Positions 16,879 through 26,856 are shown, counted from the stretch's first letter. The stretch: DNA of 64,000 nt from Crocinitomicaceae bacterium (GCA_002709305.1 PAQM01000028.1:124001-188000), one strand, 5' to 3'. Numbers and translations are program-made. Notes: generated from the sequence alone by a model not told the origin.

Positions 16879-19800
16879 TTATTTACTCCCATTTAATGGT
16901 AACTTAATTATGAAATTAGTGCCACTTCCAATAATACTTTTAAATGTAATTTCCCCTAGATGATTCTCAACAATTTGTTTCACCATTGCTAAACCTAAGC
17001 CCGCTCCTGTAGTCTTGGTAGTGAAATTAGGGACAAATATTTTGTCATATTGCTCTTTAGATATTCCTACACCATTATCACTAACCGTAATAATAACGTA
17101 TTTATCTTGAGCATCTATGTTAATACTCACCTCTCCTTTAATATTATCTGGAATAGCTTGAATAGAATTTTTCAAAAGATTATTAAACACACGTATAAAT
17201 TGATTCTTATCAGCCAATAAAAATACTTCCTCCCTATTTGATCTATATGTTACTGAAGTATTAACATTAGAAGCAAAAACCTCTATAACATGGCTTATTA
17301 ATTTAATAATATCTAAATTTCGTTTTGATGGATAGGGCATCTTAGCAAAAGTAGAGAACTCATTTGCGATTCTTGTTAATGAATCAATTTGTTCAATCAT
17401 GGAGTTCGCAACTTTCTTCACTTTCAATGTGCTGTTGGGATCATTTTGATTATATGTCCGTAATAATTGTTGAACGCTAAGTTTCATTGGAGTTAAAGGA
17501 TTTTTTATCTCATGGGCTACCTGTTTTGCCATTTCTCTCCAGGCAATTTCACGTTCACTCTGAGCTAATTTCTGAGCTGCATGCTGAAGCTCCGCTAACT
17601 TCTTATTATATTCTTTAACTAAAGAACCAATTTCATCTTCCTTATCATATGAAATTGGTTGATTATGTTTTCCAAACTTTACTTGAGAAAAACTATTTTG
17701 CAAAATCCTTAAAGGTTCTGTAAGCCAATTAGAAATAAAAATTGCTATGATTATTGAAATAGCTAACAAGAAAATAAAAACATTAACAATAGCAACTAAA
17801 AACTTTTGTATTTGATTTTCAAAATCTCTTTGTTGACCAAAATGCTGCAAATTAATATACCCCATCAAATTACCTGAAGAGCTATAGAAAGGCTTATATG
17901 CAGAAGAATATTTTAATTGTCCAATATTTTCAAAATGAATAAACTCACTTTGACGTAAGAATTTTAGATGTTGATATGCATTTGAGTTTATCTGTTCACT
18001 AATTAGACCAACATTAAAAACTTTTGGTCTAGATGTTGCCAACAAGTAGCCCTCTTTATCATACATATTTATATCCGTAAAAAAAACCTTTGAGAAATTC
18101 TGTAATAATACTTGAATATAATTCCCATGATCTAAAATACTTAACTTATCATAACTAGAAAGCTTTGATTTTATCTCAGTCTCTACAGACTTTAATTTTT
18201 CTTTAATAACATCATCTGTAAGTTCATTGTACTGATCACTAACAAAAACTCCTGACCCCCATCCAAAAGCAAATAAAGATAAAAACACCAATGAGATTAA
18301 TCCAACCTGGATTTTCAAAGCAAGACTAAATGTTTTGCCAAAACCTCTATCCCTATAAGGGATAAAGATTAAAGGAAGCAGAAGAATGCCATATAGTGTA
18401 AATAAATAGGAAAAAGATGTTATATAGTCAACAGGCCTTAATTTCTTTTTAGATAGAATCAAAACTTCATGACTAGACTTTTTTAAAACATAATGATTGT
18501 ACCCCATGTAATCAAAAAACCCCTTATTCTCTAACTTAGATGGAATCATAAAGTTATAAGATGATGGATAATTAAACCCACCATATTTGGTTATCATCCT
18601 TCCATTATGGTACTTTACTATGGAATATGATTCAAGTGGTTCAAAAACATTTGCTTTAGATGAAACTAATAGTCTTGGGAAACCAATTTTTTCGGGTATT
18701 TTTTTTGATTTTAACGTGCAAAATAAAACTCCTTCCTCTTTGTTTTTACCAATAATTTTTTGACGTATTAAATAACTATATTGATTTGTATAATCATTAA
18801 TAAAAAAAACATTCGAATCAATCTTTGAAATAACTCCAGAGCGTTCTATAACCCCTTGAAGATTTTCATATTTTTCAGTCCCTTGTTGTATGGCATCTAT
18901 AATAGGATAATAGTTACTGTCAAACAAATAAAATTCCATTTCATATCTCTCCCAAAATCCTTTATAAAATCGTCGTTCCATTCTTGCTTGAAATTTCGAC
19001 ATACTTATTGCTCTAGGATAACTAATTAAGCGTTTTAAATAATTATCCCTTGATATTTTTTCTTTAATCAGAGTATATTCAACCTCTGTTACAATATTCT
19101 TTTCAGTTGCAAGTTGATTGGCATATAATTCACGTTCACCCTTTTCTTTTCGATTATTAAAAGAAGAAAGATTAAATGCCATTACAATCGAAAAAATAAA
19201 CAATAAAATAATGCCTGAATTTAAATTGTTTGACCTATCTAGTCTATATACAAGATATAGAACAAACTCGTAAAATATTAAAGGGAATATAGCTGCCAAA
19301 AATAATTCATAACCATAATTTATTTCAAAAAAGAAATAAAATAGTGAACACAAAAAAATAAAAACAGCCAATTTAGAGGCAGAAACTAGATGATTATAAA
19401 ATATCTCTATGATTCCTTTCACCAATTTAAAATAGAAGTAAAACAATGCTCCTATGCTTGTTATCGCGATAATTGAATATATATTTAATGAAAAAAGTTT
19501 GTCAATAACCAAGGGGATTGATGAATTATCTACTAATGTTTTGGTTAGATATAAAATTAGAGCCCAAATAAAGAAAGAGATCAAGAGTAAAACTAATGCA
19601 AAATATTTTTTGAATTTAGATTTAGATATGACAACTATTCGTTTTGTGATATAGTCTAGAAGAAAAATTAACACTAAAATATTGACTAAATATTCAAAAA
19701 AATTTGGGAGCCATCTATTGGTTGCATATAGACTAGGATCAAATGCAGATGTATCATGCATAAATCCAAAAAAAGTGAATTTTAAAGATAAAAATCGTAA

Positions 19801-20514
19801 ATAAACTAACAATGTTGGTATACACCAATCCCATTTTAAAGGAACAATTATTCTGCGTAAAAATAAAAGCCAAAAAATCAATGAAATAAATAATAATAGG
19901 AACATTATAATAGACTCAAAGAAAGTCGCCTCTTGATATATATTTGGTAGAATAGAGAATACATATTTTGAACTATTAGAATATATGGGAAATCCTACTT
20001 CTTCTTCTAATGATATTGAAGCAGAAAATGATAGATTGAAATTTGGAGCAAAATCATTCACTAACTCATTATTTTTATACGAATACTCTTGCTTGATTAA
20101 TTTTGATGCACAGATTACATAGTCATCAAAGGTTTTTAATCTTGCATAATACCAACCATTTTGTAAATGTAATAATCCACTAGCTGGGTAATGTATATCA
20201 GCAAAACGAATAATTGGAAGTTGATTTGTGTTCCAAAAAACAAGAGAATCTCTGTGATAAACATGAAAACTATATCTATCTTGAATAACTTCTCTTTTCC
20301 ATTGCCCTTCTATACCATTATTTTTAATTTCCTTTGATCTAATACGTAATGCATTTTCTAAAACTTTTTCAAGGCTAATGAATTCATTTTGAAATTGTCT
20401 AACTGATCCTTTATAATTTTCACTATATGTTTTGAAAAAAAATAATGCAAAAAAAATAGTGCAAAAAACTGCTAAAAATAAAATGTAATATTTTCTTAGA
20501 ATTGTATTTAACAT
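16879..20514 (-). CDS. Large NtrY-like sensor histidine kinase
   Basis: This 1211-residue membrane sensor kinase has a hydrophobic segment near residues 9-28, an extracytoplasmic region to about 195, a block of many membrane helices (about 195-450), a second large soluble region, another helix group near 690-740, a third sensor region and a helix at about 910-935. A HAMP domain follows (LTEPLRIL), then HisKA with phospho-acceptor His at about 1001 (AHEIKNPLTP). The ATPase domain has N box NLLKNSIQAI, DNGVGI, FTTKTTGAGLGLA. The catalytic end looks complete. No response regulator is nearby. It starts two bases after udk, and the signal sensed cannot be read from sequence. Confidence 0.88.
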   Translation of the reverse strand: MLNTILRKYYILFLAVFCTIFFALFFFKTYSENYKGSVRQFQNEFISLEKVLENALRIRSKEIKNNGIEGQWKREVIQDRYSFHVYHRDSLVFWNTNQLPIIRFADIHYPASGLLHLQNGWYYARLKTFDDYVICASKLIKQEYSYKNNELVNDFAPNFNLSFSASISLEEEVGFPIYSNSSKYVFSILPNIYQEATFFESIIMFLLLFISLIFWLLFLRRIIVPLKWDWCIPTLLVYLRFLSLKFTFFGFMHDTSAFDPSLYATNRWLPNFFEYLVNILVLIFLLDYITKRIVVISKSKFKKYFALVLLLISFFIWALILYLTKTLVDNSSIPLVIDKLFSLNIYSIIAITSIGALFYFYFKLVKGIIEIFYNHLVSASKLAVFIFLCSLFYFFFEINYGYELFLAAIFPLIFYEFVLYLVYRLDRSNNLNSGIILLFIFSIVMAFNLSSFNNRKEKGERELYANQLATEKNIVTEVEYTLIKEKISRDNYLKRLISYPRAISMSKFQARMERRFYKGFWERYEMEFYLFDSNYYPIIDAIQQGTEKYENLQGVIERSGVISKIDSNVFFINDYTNQYSYLIRQKIIGKNKEEGVLFCTLKSKKIPEKIGFPRLLVSSKANVFEPLESYSIVKYHNGRMITKYGGFNYPSSYNFMIPSKLENKGFFDYMGYNHYVLKKSSHEVLILSKKKLRPVDYITSFSYLFTLYGILLLPLIFIPYRDRGFGKTFSLALKIQVGLISLVFLSLFAFGWGSGVFVSDQYNELTDDVIKEKLKSVETEIKSKLSSYDKLSILDHGNYIQVLLQNFSKVFFTDINMYDKEGYLLATSRPKVFNVGLISEQINSNAYQHLKFLRQSEFIHFENIGQLKYSSAYKPFYSSSGNLMGYINLQHFGQQRDFENQIQKFLVAIVNVFIFLLAISIIIAIFISNWLTEPLRILQNSFSQVKFGKHNQPISYDKEDEIGSLVKEYNKKLAELQHAAQKLAQSEREIAWREMAKQVAHEIKNPLTPMKLSVQQLLRTYNQNDPNSTLKVKKVANSMIEQIDSLTRIANEFSTFAKMPYPSKRNLDIIKLISHVIEVFASNVNTSVTYRSNREEVFLLADKNQFIRVFNNLLKNSIQAIPDNIKGEVSINIDAQDKYVIITVSDNGVGISKEQYDKIFVPNFTTKTTGAGLGLAMVKQIVENHLGEITFKSIIGSGTNFIIKLPLNGSK

Positions 20515-20516
20515 AT

Positions 20517-21119
20517 TTAGATTTTATTCTCTATTTCTTTAATCAATAAATTAAAATCATTATCTGCATTGGAATCATTCCTAAATTCAAAATCTGCTCT
20601 TTTTTTGTATGGTAATATATATTTAGCATAGCAGGGGGCTACGTGATTTTCCCATTGGTATAGTATTGACTCTCTAGTATAACCTCTAGACTTTTGATCT
20701 CTATTTAACCTTCGTTCTAATTGTGTTTGGGCATCAACATTAATAAAAATAGTATAATCTAATTGATTATTAACGCCTTCATAATGAAATAAAAATAACC
20801 CCTCAACAATAATCAGGTCAGAAGGTTTTATTGTAACTAATCGATTCTTTTTTTGTGGAGTATTAAAATTATATTCACTAACTATCACTTCATTTTTTGC
20901 TTTAAGTTTAGTCAAATCTTTAACTAATCTAACTTCATCTAGAGCTGTAGGTAGATCAAAATTATACACCCCGTTTTCATCTTTAATTTGATCCTGTATA
21001 GGAAAATAATAGTTATCCATTGAGAATACACTTGGCCTAGATTCAATAAAGTGAGAACACAAACGTTTAAGTAAAGTTGTTTTACCTGAACCACTGCCTC
21101 CACAAATCCCTATTATCAT
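20517..21119 (-). CDS. udk: Uridine kinase
   Basis: Uridine kinase phosphorylates uridine and cytidine in pyrimidine salvage. The 200-residue protein has the P-loop GGSGSGKTT (about residues 7-15), the MDNYYFP substrate segment, NFDLPTALD, the VEGLFLF Walker B-like strand and RRLNRDQKSRGY with the conserved Arg lid residues. The length is typical. Its stop is two bases from the start of the large histidine kinase, so the two genes must be co-transcribed. Family members also include phosphoribulokinase-like proteins, but the motif set fits uridine kinase. Confidence 0.9.
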   Translation of the reverse strand: MIIGICGGSGSGKTTLLKRLCSHFIESRPSVFSMDNYYFPIQDQIKDENGVYNFDLPTALDEVRLVKDLTKLKAKNEVIVSEYNFNTPQKKNRLVTIKPSDLIIVEGLFLFHYEGVNNQLDYTIFINVDAQTQLERRLNRDQKSRGYTRESILYQWENHVAPCYAKYILPYKKRADFEFRNDSNADNDFNLLIKEIENKI

Positions 21120-21261
21120 CCTAATTGATTATTAATTATAATAGCTAAATATAAACTATTTATCTAAAAGAGGTAATTTTAAAATCTTCTTCTTTTTTTG
21201 TAAATTAGTAATACAATTTTATATCCATCCCCAATTAATCAAACTTAAAATAAATACAACT

Positions 21262-22878
21262 ATGAAAATAAAAGCACTTATTATATGCACTACAATAATT
21301 GTAAGTTTTTTATCCTTTGCTCAGCAAGGAGATGGGGGGCAACCTAAAAGCCTTACGTTAGAATCAATTGAATCAAAAGTTTACGAGGAGCCGAATATAG
21401 ATTCACTTCGTATAGAAGATTCTAAAGTCGATGGAAAAGGTATAGCTCCATGGAGATTTGGGTTTAATCATTATACTAATTTAAACATGAATAACTCTGG
21501 TTCATGGATAAAGCTTAATAATGGAGGTTCCCTTTGGTTGTTAAAAATAGTTTGTAAAGAAGCTCTGACAATAAATTTAACTTTAGATAATTTATTAATT
21601 CCTGAAGGAAACGAACTTTATGTTTACAATGAAGATAAATCTTTTATTTTAGGTAAATTCAAAGAAAATCACTTGTACAAAGGTGAGCTTGGGACAGAAT
21701 TAATCCCTGGCGATATTGCAATTATTGAATATTATATACCGAAAGAGAATCTAGAACTTAAAAAAAGTCTAAACATAAATACAATTACACATGGTTATAG
21801 GTCATCACAAGAATTTATTGCTCTTTTAAAAGGTTTTGATGATTCTGGTAATTGTAACATGAATGTTAATTGTCCAGATGGAGACGATTGGGAATATCAA
21901 AAAAGAAGTGCAGTTATGCTAGTCTCTGGAAGTAGTGGGTTTTGCTCTGGAGCATTAATTAATAATACTGAGAATGATGGGACACCCTATGTTTTGACAG
22001 CCAACCATTGTTACAGTAATCCAACATCATGGATTTTCAGATTCAACTGGGAATCAAATGGATGCTCAAACCCAAATAGCTCGCCTTCTTTTCAGTCACT
22101 ATCAGGTGCCATTTTAAGGGCAAGAAGGACTCCGTCTGACTTTTGCTTAGTTGAAATTACTGGTGGGTTGTCTGGAGGGACAATCCCTGGTTCATTCAAT
22201 GCTTTTTTCTCTGGTTGGAATAATCAAAATGTCCCCCCAACATCTTCTGTTTGTATACACCATCCCTCTGGAGATATAAAAAAAATTGCCTTTGATGATA
22301 ACCCAGGAAATTCAGTTACAGCAATGGGGTCTTCAGAGAATAATAGTAGTTGGGAGGTTAAATGGGACAGAAATACAACCACAGAAGGTGGATCCTCAGG
22401 AGCACCATTATATGATCAAAATAAAAGGATTATTGGTCAACTATGGGGCGGATCTGCATCTTGTTGGAATTTAAATGGGCCTGATTGGTATGGAAAACTT
22501 TCTAGTTCTTGGGACCCGTCTGGGAGCTCTAATAGCAAACAACTAAAGTTCTGGTTAGACCCTTCAAGTTCCGGTATTGGGGCAATAGATGGGTTTTATG
22601 TAGGTCAAGATGCTTCACTTAATTATGCAGATTCAAAGATTTATTTTGAATTATATCCCAATCCAAATAATGGAATTATTAATGTCAAATTAAACACAAA
22701 TGACTATAAAGGGTATATTTTATTTATCAAAGATTTAATGGGTAGAATTGTCTTTAGATCAGAATTAGATTCATTTAATACATTAATTAATTTAAATAAA
22801 TTAAATAATGGAACTTACCTATCAGTATTGAGAACAAATAATACTGAATATACTAAGGCTTTTATTCTTAATAAATAA
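21262..22878 (+). CDS. Secreted trypsin-like serine protease with T9SS sorting domain
   Basis: This 538-residue protein is exported by a signal peptide (residues 1-20, ending SFAQ) and then by the type IX system. After a beta-rich prodomain, a chymotrypsin-fold domain resembles lysyl endopeptidase or Achromobacter protease I. Catalytic His is about 249 (TANHC), Asp about 293 (SDFCLVE) and Ser about 379 (GGSSGAP), with several Cys pairs. The last 75 residues form a type A sorting domain (YPNPNNG, DLMGRIV, NNGTYLS). It likely digests proteins outside the cell; Lys specificity is only inferred from the family. A 271-residue T9SS protein follows 28 bases downstream. Confidence 0.9.
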   Translation: MKIKALIICTTIIVSFLSFAQQGDGGQPKSLTLESIESKVYEEPNIDSLRIEDSKVDGKGIAPWRFGFNHYTNLNMNNSGSWIKLNNGGSLWLLKIVCKEALTINLTLDNLLIPEGNELYVYNEDKSFILGKFKENHLYKGELGTELIPGDIAIIEYYIPKENLELKKSLNINTITHGYRSSQEFIALLKGFDDSGNCNMNVNCPDGDDWEYQKRSAVMLVSGSSGFCSGALINNTENDGTPYVLTANHCYSNPTSWIFRFNWESNGCSNPNSSPSFQSLSGAILRARRTPSDFCLVEITGGLSGGTIPGSFNAFFSGWNNQNVPPTSSVCIHHPSGDIKKIAFDDNPGNSVTAMGSSENNSSWEVKWDRNTTTEGGSSGAPLYDQNKRIIGQLWGGSASCWNLNGPDWYGKLSSSWDPSGSSNSKQLKFWLDPSSSGIGAIDGFYVGQDASLNYADSKIYFELYPNPNNGIINVKLNTNDYKGYILFIKDLMGRIVFRSELDSFNTLINLNKLNNGTYLSVLRTNNTEYTKAFILNK

Positions 22879-22906
22879 GTGTTAGCTTTATGAAAAATTA
22901 ACTACT

Positions 22907-23722
22907 ATGAAATACTTATTTTTAACCTTTTCACTTGTCTCATTTATGACATTTAGTCAAATAAGTTATACTGTTAAAGTAACTAAACTTATGGCTCTTG
23001 CAGATGATTGCGACGGAGAGCTTACTATTCCGCCAATAATTCCAGGAGTCCCTCCGATTACAACCTGCCCATTTGCACCTCAAGATCCTGTTTTTCAACT
23101 CTGGGTCTCAGACAATGGAAATACAAATGAAGACTACTATTGCTGGGCATTTGACTCAGATGAAGATCAAGCTTATGGACTTTGGAATGATATATCAGAT
23201 GTTGAAATTAAAAGTGAGTACAATATTGTTGCTGACCATATAAAATTTGAAGCTGCAGGCTTTGAATCTGATTTTATTATAGTTACTTGCTCTGAAGTTC
23301 CTCTTATTCCTAATGTAACTGATTTAATAAATCCAGATGAGTCAGTCTATGAACGTCAATTTATAGACCAAATCCCTTTCAGTGATATGCAAAGCGGTGT
23401 ACCTTATACACAAACAATATCTCTAGGTGGGGTTTATTTTTTTGAAATAGAAATCCTCTATTTTAATTTAGCATCAACAATAAATCTATCCAATAACTCT
23501 AACTTTAATATTAGCCCTAATCCTAGTAAGGGTAATTTCACAATTAAACTAAACAATAACATAAATAATTTTTCAACTATTATTAAAGATGTTATGGGTA
23601 GAACTGTTTATTCTAATAAAAATGAATCAGAAATTGATCTTTCGAGTCAAAACCCTGGAGTCTACTTTGTTACTGTAAACTCCAATAATGGTTCTACTAC
23701 AAAAAAAATACTTATTAAATAA
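22907..23722 (+). CDS. Small secreted T9SS cargo protein of unknown function
   Basis: I do not recognise the mature domain. The 271-residue product has a signal peptide ending near MTFSQ (residue 18), a Pro- and Cys-containing stretch (about residues 30-60) and an acidic region rich in Asp and Trp (about 60-110). It ends in a complete type A T9SS sorting domain (ISPNPSKGNF, DVMGRTVY, NPGVYFVTV, KKILIK). It sits 28 bases after the secreted protease and before a strong terminator, so the two probably form one transcript. It could be a substrate, inhibitor or surface partner of the protease, but nothing in the sequence decides this. Confidence 0.75.
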   Translation: MKYLFLTFSLVSFMTFSQISYTVKVTKLMALADDCDGELTIPPIIPGVPPITTCPFAPQDPVFQLWVSDNGNTNEDYYCWAFDSDEDQAYGLWNDISDVEIKSEYNIVADHIKFEAAGFESDFIIVTCSEVPLIPNVTDLINPDESVYERQFIDQIPFSDMQSGVPYTQTISLGGVYFFEIEILYFNLASTINLSNNSNFNISPNPSKGNFTIKLNNNINNFSTIIKDVMGRTVYSNKNESEIDLSSQNPGVYFVTVNSNNGSTTKKILIK

Positions 23723-23745
23723 TTAATAATAATTTTCTTATCAAT

Positions 23746-23777
23746 AAAGGGAGGAAGTTTTACTTCCTCCCTTTTTT
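23746..23777. terminator. Bidirectional intrinsic terminator
   Basis: A perfect 12-base inverted repeat (AAAGGGAGGAAG at 23746-23757 and its complement at 23763-23774) encloses the loop TTTTA and is followed by more Ts. It ends the secreted-protease transcript from the left and, with its A/T flank on the other side, can also end the convergent aldehyde dehydrogenase transcript, whose stop codon abuts it. Confidence 0.92.
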
Positions 23778-25218
23778 AATATTTAATAAAAATATTTTTA
23801 GGTTCTGTGAAAAACCTTAGGGCTTCCCAACCGCCTTCTCTACCCATTCCAGATGACTTCATACCTCCAAATGGAGTTCTTAAGTCCCTTACTAACCAAG
23901 AATTAATCCATACAAGACCAACCTGCAATTGATTTGAGACTCTATGTGCACGTTTCAGATCTGAAGTCCATATAGTTGCACTTAAACCATATTCTGTTGA
24001 ATTAGCCATCATTATGACATCATCTTCTTTTTCAAAAGGAATTAGTGTAACAACAGGACCAAAAATTTCTTCTTGATTTGTTTTACAATCAAAAGACAAC
24101 CCTTCTATTACTGTAGGCCTTATATAATAGCCTTTATCATATGGCTTATCAAGTTTAACTTGGTTACCGCCAGTTAAAATTTTTCCTCCTTCTTCTTTAG
24201 CTATTTTAATATGAGAAAGAATCTTATTCATATGGGGCTTCGAAACAACTGAACCTAATTTAGCATTTGGATCAGCTGGATTTGATACTAATAAATTATC
24301 AACCTGTTTTACAAACTCTTCTTTAAATTTGTGATAAATTGATTTCTCTACAAAAATTCTTGATCCACAAAGACATATCTGACCCTGATTTGCAAATGAA
24401 GAACGAAGTGTCGTCTTAATCATTAATTCAAAATCACAATCTGCAAAGATTATATTAGGATTTTTTCCACCTAACTCAAGAGATGTTTTTTTAAACATTG
24501 AGGCGGCTTTTTGAGCAATTATACTCCCCGTTGCTGTTCCTCCAGTAAAAGATATTGCCTTAATACTTGGATGTTTTACAATAGAATCTCCCACTAAATT
24601 ACCTTCACCATGCAATATATTCAAAACACCCGGTGGTAAACCAGCGTCTTTGGCAACTTGACCTAATAAATAAGCAGTATAAGGAGTCACTTCGGATGGT
24701 TTTGCAATAACACAGTTCCCTGAAGCTAAAGCAGGTGCGATCTTCCATGAAAATAAATATAACGGTAAATTCCATGGAGAAATACAACCAACAATACCAA
24801 TTGGCTTTCTTATAGTATAATTTATACCTAACCCTTCCATATTATGTGATTCAGAAGCAAAATGTAAAATAGCCGTTGCAAAGAAATGAAAATTAGCTAT
24901 TGAACGAGGTATATCAACACTTCTTGCCAAAGAGACTGGTTTACCATTATCCTTAGACTCGGCATTAATAAACTCTTCACTTCTCGCCTCAATCCCTTTC
25001 GAAAGATTAATTAAAATGTTACTTCTTTGTTCTTTTGACATGGACGACCAAATAGGGAAAGCTTCCTCTGCTGATTTAACAGCTAAATCAACATCCTCTT
25101 TAGAAGAATTAGGTATCAAACTATAAACTTCTCCGGTGGAAGGTTCAAAATTCTCCAAATATTGACTATTAATAGGGGCTCGATACTCACCGTTAATAAA
25201 ATTTTTAAGCTTTTCCAT
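23776..25218 (-). CDS. Aldehyde dehydrogenase (ALDH8 / muconic semialdehyde dehydrogenase-like)
   Basis: This 480-residue NAD(P)-dependent aldehyde dehydrogenase is full length. The NAD-binding segment includes GCISPWNLPLY and KPSEVTPYTA. The Glu base is in LELGGKN and the catalytic Cys in QGQICLCGSR; EEIFGPVV and GGMKSSGMGREGG complete the core. The overall pattern is closest in my recollection to the 2-aminomuconate or 2-hydroxymuconate semialdehyde dehydrogenase branch, which would suggest tryptophan or aromatic degradation, but no other gene of those pathways is present. It lies 25 bases after the VanZ-like gene in a hemW-vanZ-aldehyde dehydrogenase run. Enzyme class is sure; substrate is tentative. 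Confidence 0.85.
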   Translation of the reverse strand: MEKLKNFINGEYRAPINSQYLENFEPSTGEVYSLIPNSSKEDVDLAVKSAEEAFPIWSSMSKEQRSNILINLSKGIEARSEEFINAESKDNGKPVSLARSVDIPRSIANFHFFATAILHFASESHNMEGLGINYTIRKPIGIVGCISPWNLPLYLFSWKIAPALASGNCVIAKPSEVTPYTAYLLGQVAKDAGLPPGVLNILHGEGNLVGDSIVKHPSIKAISFTGGTATGSIIAQKAASMFKKTSLELGGKNPNIIFADCDFELMIKTTLRSSFANQGQICLCGSRIFVEKSIYHKFKEEFVKQVDNLLVSNPADPNAKLGSVVSKPHMNKILSHIKIAKEEGGKILTGGNQVKLDKPYDKGYYIRPTVIEGLSFDCKTNQEEIFGPVVTLIPFEKEDDVIMMANSTEYGLSATIWTSDLKRAHRVSNQLQVGLVWINSWLVRDLRTPFGGMKSSGMGREGGWEALRFFTEPKNIFIKY

Positions 25219-25243
25219 TTTTTTTTTTGAACTATAAAAATAT

Positions 25244-25600
25244 CTAAATTATTCTCATAGATTTTAATAATTGAATAATTGGTCTAAAAAGTAAATAAGT
25301 CAATAAAATCCCCACAATAACCCCTATCGTATTTGCTATGAAATCTTCTAAAGACATAAAACGACCAGGGACAAACTGTTGAAGTATTTCTATTAAAAAT
25401 CCATAAGTAATACAAAATAAAATTGCGAGCAAAAACTTCTTCTTTTTTTTAAAAAAAATCAATCCTGCATTAAGCATCAATATCATATATGCAATAAAAT
25501 GACCGATTTTATCATTTCCTATATTTACTGATTCAGATGGAATTAGACTCATGTATGCAATGCCTAAAAGAAATGATATAAATAATAGTCTTAATACCAC
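25244..25600 (-). CDS. VanZ family membrane protein
   Basis: This is a 118-residue inner-membrane protein with four hydrophobic segments and the VanZ-like pattern: SESVNIGNDKIGHFIAY in the first loop and GFLIEILQQFVPGRFMSLEDFIANTIG in the second half. The conserved His, Glu-x-x-Q and Asp residues suggest a hydrophilic site in the membrane, but the biochemical role of stand-alone VanZ proteins is not established; the teicoplanin-resistance link should not be assumed. It lies 33 bases downstream of hemW and 25 upstream of the aldehyde dehydrogenase. Confidence 0.82.
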   Translation of the reverse strand: MVLRLLFISFLLGIAYMSLIPSESVNIGNDKIGHFIAYMILMLNAGLIFFKKKKKFLLAILFCITYGFLIEILQQFVPGRFMSLEDFIANTIGVIVGILLTYLLFRPIIQLLKSMRII

Positions 25601-25633
25601 AATAAATAAAGTTTAAAAAGATCATCATTAAAA

Positions 25634-26764
25634 TTAACTAATAAATAACCCTGAAGCAATATAATCCGCACGAAGTTTACCCTCTTTTGTTAAAGTTAAC
25701 ACGCCTACATCTTCTTCAATCCACTTTTTGTCTTTAAATTCACTCAAAGCTAATTGAAATTCTTTTGTTAGCTTATTTAGCTTAGAAAGCTCATTCAAAT
25801 TAACACCATAAATAGTTCTTAGACCAATTAATATTCTTTCATTAAACTGATCTAATTTTGATAGCTTCTCTGTCTCATTGTACCCGAGATTATTTTCTTT
25901 TATTTTTTTGATATAAATTTTATTATTTGATAAGTTCCAACTTCTTGATTCACCATTAAAAGAATGTGCGCTTGGTCCAACACCAAGATAAGAGAAGCCC
26001 TTCCAATAGTTTGAATTATGTTTTGATTCAAAACCTGATCGACTAAAATTTGAAATTTCATACTGTTCAAAATCACTTTTTTCAATCATCTCAATCAATT
26101 TCAAAAATTGATCTGATTGTACATCTTCATTTGGCAAATTTATTTTACGTTTAATTACCCTATCATTTAAAATTGTATTATTCTCCACAGTTAAACAGTA
26201 TGCCGATAAATGAGTAATTAAATCATTTTGAATAATAAAATTGAGGTGTGAAACCCAATCTTCCATTGAAAGGTTGGGTAGACCATAAATCAAATCAACA
26301 TTTATGTTATCAAAACCATACTTTTGAGCTAATAAAATAGAAGCAAATGAATCTTCAACTTTATGAGAACGATTCATCCAGTCCAAATCTGACTGCTTTA
26401 GAGACTGTATACCTATACTTAATCTATTAACACCATTTTTTCTCCAAATAATAAGATTTTCTTGTTTTATATCATCTGGATTGACTTCTAAAGTAATTTC
26501 GAGAGATTTTTTAACAACAAAATTTGAGTGTATAGTATCCAAAATTGACTTCAATTCATAATCTAATAATAAACTAGGAGTCCCTCCGCCAAAATATATG
26601 GTTTTTATTTCCTGATTATCAAGGTATTTTTTTCTTTCTATTATCTCAACACAAATTGCTTCTATCATTTCTGCTCGATACGAATTAAAGGATGTACTAA
26701 AATGAAAGTCACAGTATATACAACGCTGCTTACAAAAAGGAATATGAATATAAATACCGGCCAT
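25634..26764 (-). CDS. hemW: Radical SAM protein HemW
   Basis: HemW is a radical-SAM protein that handles or inserts haem; it is often mislabelled as oxygen-independent coproporphyrinogen oxidase. The 376-residue protein has the cluster motif Cys11, Cys15, Cys18 followed by Asp-Phe rather than the extra Cys typical of HemN, then YFGGGTPSLL, EVNPDD, RLSIGIQS and the C-terminal winged-helix-like domain. The length fits HemW (about 375-400) rather than HemN (about 450). It heads a run with vanZ and an aldehyde dehydrogenase. The hemACD cluster is 6.5 kb away. Confidence 0.9.
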   Translation of the reverse strand: MAGIYIHIPFCKQRCIYCDFHFSTSFNSYRAEMIEAICVEIIERKKYLDNQEIKTIYFGGGTPSLLLDYELKSILDTIHSNFVVKKSLEITLEVNPDDIKQENLIIWRKNGVNRLSIGIQSLKQSDLDWMNRSHKVEDSFASILLAQKYGFDNINVDLIYGLPNLSMEDWVSHLNFIIQNDLITHLSAYCLTVENNTILNDRVIKRKINLPNEDVQSDQFLKLIEMIEKSDFEQYEISNFSRSGFESKHNSNYWKGFSYLGVGPSAHSFNGESRSWNLSNNKIYIKKIKENNLGYNETEKLSKLDQFNERILIGLRTIYGVNLNELSKLNKLTKEFQLALSEFKDKKWIEEDVGVLTLTKEGKLRADYIASGLFIS

Positions 26765-26856
26765 AGATATAACTAATAGAATTAAGCACAGATTAAAAAT
26801 TAAATGTTTTATATAAATTTAGATAAATTTTAATATCTTAAAATTTTCTTTTGCCC

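Noticed and set aside
25244-25600. Glycopeptide resistance function for the VanZ-like gene
   Set aside because: No vanA/H/X-type genes are present; stand-alone VanZ-fold proteins are widespread with unknown roles.
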